A stretch of DNA of 64,000 nt. It comes from Blastomussa wellsi (taxonomy: Eukaryota; Cnidaria; Anthozoa; Scleractinia; Plerogyridae). The stretch covers positions 5,095,845-5,159,844 of the forward strand of contig OX393570.1 in NCBI GenBank assembly GCA_947652115.1, written 5' to 3'. The position numbers and the translations under genes are program-made. A model generated the notes under the pieces. The model saw only the letters and a program-made list of their open reading frames with translations, searched no databases and had not been told where the DNA came from. Shown here in pieces: positions 54,242 to 64,000 of the stretch. Position 1 is the first letter of the stretch, and each line of letters begins with the position of its first letter.

Positions 54242-57200
54242 AACTGACGCAACGACTTTTGGTGGTGTGCTCGCTTGTGTTCGTGTGGTGTTCTGATTGG
54301 CTAATTATAATGGCACGCTTTTGGAGTGGTTTTGCGAGTGTTAGCATGCTTTCATGTTGGCACATTCGTTCGCCAAAATGCAAAATGGCTTTATTATCTT
54401 TTTATTTGACGGAGTGGAATGGTGTGCTGCTTGAGAAGGTTAGAAGCAATAGCATACATGTATTGAATTTGGTGTCCAGGGAAGGTTGTGTTTCCTTTTG
54501 TGCCATTGAATGTCAATGACCATGTGCAGTAATTTGTCCACAGTTGTTAGTTGTAACATTGTAACAGCTCTCTTTCGTGAATAAGAAGCAAAACACGGAA
54601 AGAATGGCGTTCCGCTCACACGAGGTCTTTTGTCTTGCGTTGAATTGAACAACATCTGAGCCAGTTTTTTGAACAATAATATTACTATTATTCGTAATCA
54701 CGAGTGTGTTTGCTTATTTAATGTTTTCTTTTCATGTCACCGCTGTGTTTTGCGTCAGGAGCCCATTATTTCTACAATTTGTTCATCTTATATTGGTTTT
54801 TGCTAGGGGAGCAGAGCCCCCTTAACTCTCGAATAAGCAGCAGATACAGACAGATAGGTGTAGCTAGACAGGCAGGTTTCTCAAATTGCCGTCGCTTTTC
54901 ATGGAAAACCGTTAGGCGATCTTGTTTTATTTTTATCTCTTGTTTCTATTTTATTTTTGTATTTTTAGGAGAGCTTATTTTGCGTGGTGGCAGCTTACGG
55001 CGTATTCTACTACTGAGTCAAAGGCTCCTGCGTGGATTAAATCATACATCTTGGCACAAAAGCTTCACCGTTGTAAATAAAAATATTATTCTTGTATAAA
55101 TAAGGATTGGATCCGCCCTGGTGAGCTGTTTTTCTTGCTAGAATTTATGGGGAAGGAGCTGTAGACACTTTTACTTTATTGAAGAATAACATCCTTGTCT
55201 GAATTCGCGTTCCTTCCTTGGAGACAGCTTTTTACGCGCGCTTATTTACTGATTTAAAGTTGCCTTTCCTGTAGGTGTTCTCAGATATATTTGCGGAAGT
55301 GATCCTTGTTGTTAGATGCGAACTGGATGAAAAGTTTAGTTGAACTAAGAAATGAGGTTTAGAATTTCTAGAACAAGAAGGGTATCTGATGTTAGAAATT
55401 TTGTGTCTTTAGGAGGGCTTTCAAATATAAATAAAGTTGTCGTTTTTGTAACTACCAAGAACTTGTGTAGATCAATTGGTTTAATTCCCGCGTCCTATTT
55501 ATTGCTTAATCAAGTGGTCTTCATTTTATCCCTGCCCCCTTATCCGGATAATTATTTGACAAAGATCTCTTTCCCACATCATGAATTAATTTGTTGCAAT
55601 CGGAAATCACCGAAGAGACATGTTTTCTGCGTGGTTTCGTGCGCAAGATAAGAAACAACGGTCAAGGTTGCGGTTGGAAGGAAATAATCGCTGTCGTCGT
55701 GAGAAGGAGCAGGGAAGGAAATATGCTTGTACACAGAGTAATGATCGGAAATGCCGATACAAAAATCCAACTTCTCTTCACCCCTGGAGCAATGTAAACC
55801 ACTGTAACCCTACTCGTTATGTGAACTCAAAAGCATAACCCCCACTGCCACTTAAACCCTTTCTCACGATTCTTAACAACATATCGTTCGTGTTTTTAGT
55901 TTTTCTTTCGCAATGGGTGTGTCGTTCCGCAAGCTTAGAGGGACAACTTAAATCAACTTACATTTCCTAAAAGGTTATATCTTCACACTCTTAAGCGCTG
56001 ATCGTACGTCGCGTGTTGAATTACCTTTTTCCTTTCTTCGTTTTGGACAACTAGACCTAGACGTGTATAAAGGGGATTACTTTTTCTTACTCCAAACCCA
56101 GTAAATTTACAAATACTTAACAAGTTGCAGAGATCATATATGGAGTATATTAATTAAGTTTCCAGTTAATATCCATCTCTTTTTTTTTTCGTTGGATACC
56201 AGATTGAAAGTGAAAACAAATGTATAATACTTGAAACTTTTTTTAACGAAAGAAAAAGCTTTGTTTCAATTTGGGCAGTTCAGGGGGGCATAAAAACATT
56301 CTTATTTCTTTAAACCTGTTAACACCCGTGTGGTAAAGGGAGACAGGCTGTTGGAGCCGCTTTTCGATGCTTTTGGATTGTCTGCGACAGACCCTTTTCT
56401 TGTGCGAGTATTAGCCGTATCTTTGCGGTTAAACAAATGGCAAATCTGTCTCGATAGCTAGCCAGTTTTGTCATGAAGAAAAAGGCAAGTTGCATGGATT
56501 AATCTGTTTGATATCAATGCCAAAATAAACAGCGCTCTGCTCGTTTGCAGAGAGCTTTTATTTGATCGCGTTCTATAAACAGTACCCGTGAATTTGTAGA
56601 CTTGATTATCGAGATAAAATGTCGGTTTGTATGCGGATTTATCTCAAGGGACTCGACTTGCGTTTTCCAATTCGTTTGTCAAAAAATTGAACAATTTCCG
56701 AACATTTGATCTTCTTTGTTGTGAGTTGTACAAACCTCTGGCTACAGATTGTGTCACAATTGTTCCTGCGAATTTTCATTTATTATTGATGTTGCGAATA
56801 AAGATGATTAGATAAAGATTACAAAAGGCATAAGCTGGCGATCTTTTTACGCTTTCTTTTCACGACGACGTTTGTCAAACGCGAAAATCGGTATATTGAA
56901 ATTTCTGTCAGATTGATTTTTCTTTGCAAAAGAGTACACAACTAAAATTGAGTCGTGCGCGCTCGCGCGTGCCCAAGAATTTTGGAAGTGGAATGAGTTC
57001 TTTTTGACGTTGATCGATGAAAGCCGCTCAAAGTTTCTGTACTCATCAATCTGCAAACTTCCGCTCCGTGGCTCAAGAATCGGAAATGTGCTGGCCCGTG
57101 GGCAGGTCATCGCCGCCTTTTTCGATCCAACCCAGTCACGACTCGAACAGAATAGTCCTTTTCGTCAGCGCAGCTCTCGAGGAATTTGCTCAGCAAATAT

Positions 57201-58069
57201 TGGGAAACACACGCAAATCGATAAGTTGACAAAGGTGTTTTGTCATTTCCTCAAAAACACTTTATTAACAATTTCCTGTTTATCTCATGTTGTTTTGGCT
57301 GTTTACTTTTTGGTTCGATGTTGGTAAAAAGCAAATGGCCAGCTAGCGAGAATTGCAAGCAGTTTTCACAATCGCTTCCTTAATCAATCGGCAACGCCCT
57401 CGAGTGTGTCAATGAAGTGCGCACCCATACAACATGACTTCATCGCTTATGTGATGCCATGGTCGACAAGTAACAGGCCTGTCACGCCACTTTTGATAGT
57501 TTAGCAGACTGGTTAATAAATGCCATGTGCTGTTCTGGCGACAGTCCAATTGTTTTCCTGTCTCGGGTCAAGGCCGGCTGTGGAGCAATTCTCTAGCCCT
57601 GGCATGATCGTGTTCGGTGCAAATCACGCCGCGAGCGGATGTTACAAATCGTTGTAGGGTTTCACTTCGAAATCACATGAAATCTCGTAATTCACACGGC
57701 CTTGAGTTCCCTGCACAGTTTCTAAGTTCGCAGCAGTGCCCAAAGCAAGGAATTTGAATGACAATTGGTCAATTAAATAAACCGTTTTAAGTGTTTTCTC
57801 TCGCCATAGAACCAACAATGCCATTGGCCCAGAAGTGTGAAATGCATCATGCTCATTGTTTTCGACCAATCAGTGGTTATTTATTTGAGATCCTTATCCG
57901 CCCAGCGCGTGCTCTGATTGGCCGGGTACGTCTATCTTGTGACACTGGGTTGTTTTGATCGCGAAGACACGTGTAGTTCCGCGAACCCGAAGGGAGATTG
58001 ACGCATGTTCACTTGGGCTATTGTTATCAACAGAATTTTGGCGCGTACAGCTTCTGACTGTGTACCAGT

Positions 58070-58078
58070 TATATAAAA
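58070..58078 (+). promoter_or_regulatory. TATA box of the type II membrane protein gene
   Basis: TATATAAAA lies 167 bp before the main ATG at 58245. The leader has two upstream ATGs: 58157, whose frame overlaps the main start, and a three-codon frame near 58182. These could dampen translation. Confidence 0.6.
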
Positions 58079-58244
58079 CCACAGGATAAACTAGGAGGAA
58101 GTTTGTCATCGCTTTCGCGAAGACTGATTTCTTGGTCCCGGAAAGTGGAAATTCGTATGGAAGACTGTAGATTTGGGAGGAATGTTTTGAAGTGGAAAAT
58201 TACTCCGGCCACACTTACACGTGGTTTCGTCTCCACTCTGAATT

Positions 58245-58937
58245 ATGGAGACTGCACGGGACGACAACACGAAATTTGAACGCGTCCCGAACTCACGGAC
58301 GATTTGTACTTGTGGGAAATCTGGGCTCAGTTTGGCAAACTTGCTGTGCTTTTCCTTTGTTGTTAATATTGTATTTGTTGTACTCTTTGTGGTCGTATTT
58401 ATACAACTGGCGAACTTACAATCGCAATTAGATAAACGTGAATCGCCTTTGAGCGAGGAGGAACCAACTGCTCGTCCTTTCCGATGGAATTCTAGCCTTA
58501 CACAGTTTCCTGTTTTCACAACAAACGCTACATCTCGACCGAACCTTATTGAGGTACGTATCATTTCTCATTGATTGAAGGTAATATCTTTGGAAATCAA
58601 AGGCAAGTGTACAGTGGATGCTATCCGAATGTTTGTGCGTAGGGTTTTGCGTCTTAGCGATTGGTGTGTGGTTACATATCTCCGCTACACTTTTCATGTT
58701 TGACGTGTAATCTGAGAGATGCTTACTTGAGGAATATTTTTTTTCGTCCCAAACAGAATATTCCCCATGTTTCAAGAAGAAGTACTTCGCAACTAGATCC
58801 TACAAAACCGTCCAGGGTTGGAACAACCGTCAAAAAGAAAGTAGACAAAGTGACAAGAGATTATGTCAAGAGACAAATTGAACGAAAGATCAATGGACGT
58901 GGAAGAACAACACCTTGTTCATGCAAGGGGCTACAAG
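58245..58937 (+). CDS. Type II membrane protein, N-terminal exons (TNF-ligand/EDA-like or membrane collagen candidate)
   Basis: Exon 1 is 58245-58553 (phase 0, gtacgt donor) and exon 2 is 58757-58937 (phase 1, gtatgg donor); together they give 163 complete codons. Residues 1-29 are cytoplasmic with a CTC motif. A strong membrane helix follows at about 30-55 (LLCFSFVVNIVFVVLFVVVF). There is no signal peptide, so a type II orientation is likely. The outside stalk has N-glycosylation sites at Asn82 (NSS) and Asn94 (NAT), a Lys/Arg-rich segment (TVKKKVDKVTRDYVKRQIER) and then TTPCSCKGLQ, with the next codon starting G. A stalk, Cys pair and Gly-X-Y onset resemble ectodysplasin-type TNF ligands or membrane-bound short collagens. 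No perfect furin site is seen. The defining C-terminal domain lies outside the window, so the family is unproven. Confidence 0.65.
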
Positions 58938-60846
58938 GTATGGAACTTTCTTCGCGATCTCATGATCACTAGCAATCGTGGTTGAAATATAAAATACACG
59001 CTTCGCAAATCGAGTTCCTTATACACCTCGGATTTGCGAAGAGTAAAAACCACGCTTTTATTTTTAGTGTTCAGACTATGAGGGATTATGAATGGCAGCG
59101 ATGAATGAATGGCTATGAACCAAGAGTCCTAGTTTCAGTTTTTCATTCATTCCTTTACATATATCATAATACGCGAGTATTTCGACAAGGTTATTTTTAA
59201 TTGTGCACGCCGCTTCGAAAGTGAAAGAGTATCAAAAGCGAGCCTGGAAAGTGAAGTACACTGAATTATTTAGCCTTCGCTGTCTGAGTCAAGCGACTGG
59301 TTTAAAGGTCTTCGGGTTCGGTTTCGAATACTCGATCAATGTATGTTGCGCGTAAAAAGATTCTATTCCATGCTGGTTAGTGCTTTTATTTACTTATTAA
59401 AATCGCTTCATTGGCGAACTACTGGAGTAGAACCGAATGTCATTGAATTATGTATTGTGCTATGCTTCGAGTGTACATTGTGAATATTGACTGCCAAGCG
59501 CCAGCTCTTTATGAAGCTCTCACATTCATCGCTTGGCTGGCTTATGATAATGCATGAATGTGTCATTGGGCTTCAACGCACGTGAACGAGATCAGGAATT
59601 TGCAGACTGCTCTTAAAGATTTAGTACTTGCAGTGTGACTCGATCAAAATAACATTTTCACATTTCTTTTTTGATTGGAAGTTAATTATGTCACATTGTT
59701 AAGTGTACCGCAGATCGGCTTTTGCAGCGCTCATGAGTCGCAAGTAATTAGTTGATTCGCTCCCAAGCACGGAAATTTTATAATCGATTGCCTTCATTAC
59801 GTTCTCATTCGTTCTTGTCGCTTCCTTTGGCAAACGTCGAGGCCATAGGAAACCAATTTATTGAAATTACACCTATTCATGATTTCCTGCAAGAAGCGCT
59901 TAGTATATCGTTTCATGCTTGTGGTTTGTCCGAGTTTTACCTCAAAATAGGTTAAATACCACCTTTTATATACCGGGTTGGTTTCTATATTCATTGTCCT
60001 GTTTTCTTTTTTGTGCACACCCTTTCTCCACCTACTCTTCACTCCATTGTGACTGCTCCCAGTTCCACGAACTGACAGGTGTTGCTTTATTAGCATACAT
60101 TTTCAATAATTTCATTATCTCCACATCACGCCATTAAGATGCATTCGAGATAATCGGTCTACTTGCAAACTGAAAAACAAAATACATGCATTTGTAAACT
60201 ATAAATTATTTGGGCAGTCATTCCATGTGGGTGTTGGACATTTCAAATTATGCAAACTTGTTTGTGTGTCAGATTATTAAGTAGTAAATTTTTTAAATCA
60301 GTTGTTTATTTTGAAGATTGTTGTATATATGTTTCTCTGTATGTGCACACCTGTGTGTCTGTCTTGACAAAGTTACAAATTGGGGTGGACAGTTGTATAG
60401 TCAGCTGACAATATTTAGACAAAGTAGACAATTTTTACCTCATTTATTCAAGTTGTTAAAGTAATTTTGTCAAATGATTTGACCTTTTTTCCTACACACT
60501 TTTTCAACCACATGATATTGTTTTCTTGAGTTGCAATACATTTGCTGTCTAATATGCCTGACAGATAGATCAAATAAAACACAACATATTATTAGTAACT
60601 GTATTGAAAGGCCCTGTTATGTCTTGCGCCATGCTTCAGATGGCTGATAAGGAAAATATATTTGACTATGCCATAAATTATGACTTTTTGCAGCCCAAAT
60701 AGTACATCAGTAATATATTTAATAAGTTCATTGCTTTTTGTGTTCTATCTAGTACAGTTGTTCTGAGTTCCTTGTGCAGGTACTTGTTCAAATAAAAAAC
60801 GAACTTAATTAGTTATTTAAAATGCAAGGTAGTGAAATTTTCTTTT

Positions 60847-61075
60847 GTAAAGGAGCTACGTCATGATATTCTTAGTCATTTTTTGCGACAAACCAAATTG
60901 CTCTTAAAATGTAAGAAACCTAAAACTAATAGTTAACTAAGGAAGAAAAACACCAAAGAGGTGACACTAAACCAATAAGGAACAAAGATGATTAAGGATG
61001 GAGAAGATTGAGACAGATTGCAAATGAAAAGGCTAAATTTTTCAAACTGCACAAACAGTGATGCAGCTCCTTTAA
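60847..61075. mobile_element. TTAA-type MITE, copy 2
   Basis: gtaaaggagctacgtcatga at the left mirrors cagtgatgcagctcctttaa at the right. Internal motifs caccaaagaggtgacactaa and ggagaagattgagacagatt correspond to copy 1 at 44277-44508; a partial relative may lie at 11380-11480. Confidence 0.7.
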
Positions 61076-63521
61076 CGACTCGGATATATTGAAAACAAAT
61101 CTGCAATTGCGAAGGATCAACTATTCTTCATACCATACTTAATGAAATAAATGATTTATTATCAGGAATGAATATTAATTAATTTGGCTTTGAATTATCC
61201 CTTGGTTTCTCAGTGTCATTTTATTTTTCTTAGTTATATTGTTCAGATGAGGTTTTTCTTTATGAAAAGCTTGTTTTTGCGTTCAAAGTTATAGATTTCT
61301 TAGTTGGCATAACTGAAAGAAAATGTGTCTTATAAAATTTGTGGCTTGTTTCTCATCGCTTCAACTGAAATGCCCTTAAGCAAAAGATGGGGTGAACAAA
61401 GGCACAACAATTATGTATTAGCAGTTTCAAGATAATATCACCACAAAAATGTATTGCTTGTAGTATACCTTGAAGCATTAGAATTGGCATTTTCTTAACT
61501 ATTATAAGGTATAATAAAAGCCATCATTGAGTGTCATATTGATTTTTTTTCACACTTCATCTATAAATTAAACCATAAATTAAAACAAAACTGGAAAGCT
61601 GTTTATTATCATCAAATGCAACTTTAATCTAAGACTTGTGCTGGGCATTTACACTAAAAGGAAAATTAATCGAGAATTCTATTTCTTTGTTATGAGCACA
61701 CATTTGCCTTGCTTTCATTATTGGCCTAAATTTGATGTGCTTAATTACTCGTATGTTACAGCCCCGCTTGTAACAAAGCTTGTGTTTTAGCATTGTATTA
61801 ACAAGTAGTATTTTTGCAACAACGTGGATAGTTTTCTTGATGCACTTTAAAGCACTCATGCTTTTGCTTGTGGGATTTAAGCAAAAAACAGGGTTGAACT
61901 TTGGTAAACAAAATTATCAATTAAAATAAAGCCAAAATAAAGCTAATTGAAGGAGTCGCACATGCTCTCATAATCTCTGATTACTCTTAAAGTGTAGCTA
62001 TTATTTTGCCAAATGCTAAAATGAGCTATTTACTATGTGACAGATTTTGAAAACACAATGAAGTAGATAGCTGAACTTCTATATTGCATTGTTTTTTTAG
62101 GGTTATATATCCGTTGCATCATTATTATGCTGGAAGTTTTGTGGCATAATTTTCCCTTTGTATAGTTTTGTATGAAAACCCATTGAACCTGTTTATGAGC
62201 ACTCACCTTAGTTTTCTTTTATCAAAATCGTTTGTTCTGACTACCTTGTTGTCAGTGTTCCCAGAAATCGTACAACATTTAAAGTGTCTTGTCATTTTAA
62301 ACAAGGTGTCAACAAGGATTTCTAACGGGTCAAACTTCCCACCTGTTTTTGGCTTCTCCACATACTTTCTTTTATAAAAAATGCCTGGCTGAAAAGCCTT
62401 ATTGACCTCCTGCACAAAAACCTGATGAAACCCCTGCCTATCTGACATTTCAGATTGATCCCAGTCTGACTGGTAAATGTTATTGTCCTAGATATGTACT
62501 CTTGCTCTGGCCAACCGTGCTGAGTTTTGGAGCATGCAAATAATGCTTTGTCTTGATGATTCTAAACCGATCAGATTGAGTAAGAAAACTCTTGAGTCTA
62601 CAAAACGGGCCGAACTTCTGGGCTCTGGAGACGAGATTGTTACTTTACCAAACATCTGTTGAAAGAAAAAAGAAAAAAAAATCTTTGAAAGTGGTCACCT
62701 CTGTTTGGGTCTGAATTTGCACGTTCCTGGTTTCCAATGCAACAAAAATTGCATTGGCGACTAGAATTTTATAACTGGTTGCCAGTAGGCGACTGACTAT
62801 TTATGGGACTACTTCACCTTGATATGCATGATACGCAAATATCATAATCAAATTTACGTTTTTGGTCAAGGCAATAACTCTGACATAAAATTCAGATCCC
62901 TTTGCTTTTTGCCAACAACTGACTTTTAATCTTGCCGTTAATTCTGAAATAGAATTGAAAGGGATTTTCCTGTCTACGATGTAGCGAGTTCCGCTGCCAG
63001 AAGGAGGAGACATTTTGGAGACCACAAATTGCTAGTTGGTGACCAAAATTTTTTATTAAGCCGCCAGCTGTCGCCAAGGCCAAAACGTTAATTTTGAACC
63101 CTGTTTTTAAGATGGACAAACATGTCGCTATAAAGCAGGGCACCTCTAAGACAGTGATGCTTCTTCATGGGAGACACCCCTCTACATTCCTCTACATTCC
63201 TCTCTAATGCTACCAATTCTGTAAAGTGACCATCCACTTGCAGTTGTTGAGTTCACTCAACATTCCCCAGGGGGTACTCACATTACACATGATGGGGGGA
63301 GGGGGTCTGACGGAGCTTCATATTGCAAACCCGTAAAAATACACAAGCCTGGAATTTTAGACCCAAAAAATACCTGGCATCAAAATTTCATACCCCAAAA
63401 ATACAAATTTAACTCACATATTTTTTACGCATATTTTTTAAGACCTAACAAAATATGTGGCAGATCTCTTGACCCAAAAAAATACAGAGCGTGTAAATGT
63501 TCAACCAAAAAAAATGTGTCA

Positions 63522-63542
63522 GACCCCCCCCCCCCCCCCCCC
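63522..63542 (+). repeat. Poly(C) tract
   Basis: A run of about 20 C after gtgtcagacc. Part of a degenerate repeat at about 63260-63550; its length may be unreliable. Confidence 0.8.
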
Positions 63543-64000
63543 AAACCCTGTTATAATGCGAGTACCTCTCCGGCCAACATTTGATTTGGTGATTGTGGAT
63601 GTCATGTTTTCTTGAACCTAGACTATAATTATGTTTGGCACAATTCCTGAAAATCTTAATTAAATTGCATAAATAGAACAAAAGAATTGTTGCAAAATTC
63701 AACATGACCGTGTAATTGAACGCCCTGCACAAAAGATGCGGCACTGCGGGGGACGAGGTCAGCAAAAAAGTCAGCTCCAAATGAGTTTAGCGAAGAATCA
63801 CCTCTCTAACAAGTGTGAAAGACACCCGGAGGACTCTTGATCTCCAACACACATGACTGGGGAAGGCAGACACCGCTCTACGACAGAGTCTAATAACTCA
63901 TTCCCAAGTGTCAAAACTTTAAAGATGGATCACTATAATTAAGCCCTTTGGGTTCAACATAAAAGAATCAATATTTTTCCTTCATTAACATGATTTTCTC

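Larger units (their letters stand above)
46501..58069. other. Long gene-free region
   Basis: About 11.5 kb in which no exon with both splice sites and coding character was found on either strand. The open frames are short and unrelated to known families. Local CG-richer stretches occur at about 49700-50400, 51950-52100 and 53270-53320. It may be the regulatory upstream region of the gene at 58245, or hold non-coding transcripts that sequence alone does not reveal. Confidence 0.5.
58938..64000 (+). other. Large intron of the type II membrane protein gene (continues past the window)
   Basis: No Gly-X-Y-coding exon or other exon was recognised in 5 kb. Contains a TTAA MITE at 60847-61075 and repeat-like segments at 62690-63080 and 63260-63545. 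Confidence 0.5.

Noticed and set aside
57642..57869. 75-codon - strand frame upstream of the type II membrane protein gene
   Set aside because: No splice support, no signal or domain; most likely promoter-proximal non-coding sequence.

Overview
The window looks like nuclear DNA of an anthozoan cnidarian, most likely a stony coral; the species cannot be told. It is AT-rich and gene-poor, has spliced genes with GT..AG introns, and is full of tRNA-derived SINEs, palindromic MITEs, 5'-truncated LINEs and a BEL/Pao LTR retrotransposon. All gene models were built by eye from splice signals and reading-frame phase.

2.1-35.5 kb: the most interesting region. Three complete genes on the + strand (2116-7513, 10844-20415, 29309-35468) encode small proteins with the same plan: a signal-peptide exon (70, 70 and 61 bp, ending in phase 1), a very short acidic or Cys-rich ectodomain exon (ending in phase 1), a transmembrane exon (97, 97 and 103 bp, ending in phase 2), then a cytoplasmic tail. 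Genes 1 and 2 also share a Gln at the same place in the membrane helix. A fourth locus (26234-28034) has tail exons with the same phases but apparently no signal or membrane exon. An intronless ORF on the - strand (21658-21924) has the same signal/short ectodomain/TM/tail layout. I recognise no named family. I infer a tandemly duplicated cluster of short-ectodomain type I membrane proteins, one with an ITIM-like tyrosine motif.

12.3-18.2 kb: intron 2 of gene 2 holds a BEL/Pao element with identical LTRs inserted into an older SINE. It is defective: a 2-bp frameshift lies in RNase H and a deletion removes the segment before and including the start of the integrase core. 30.3-32.2 kb: intron 1 of gene 4 holds a foldback element split by a 5'-truncated LINE with a 16-bp target duplication.

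37.5-40.9 kb: four exons of a Tctex-type dynein light chain (DYNLT2B/TCTEX1D2-like); the last short exon was not found. 41-46.5 kb is a mosaic of SINEs, MITEs and a LINE fragment. 46.5-58 kb has no gene I can support, though it holds a pair of perfect CRE palindromes.

58.1-64 kb: a TATA box and the first two coding exons of a type II membrane protein with a Lys/Arg-rich stalk and a Cys-X-Cys followed by what may be the start of a collagen-like stretch (TNF-ligand/ectodysplasin-like or membrane collagen); the rest lies beyond the window.
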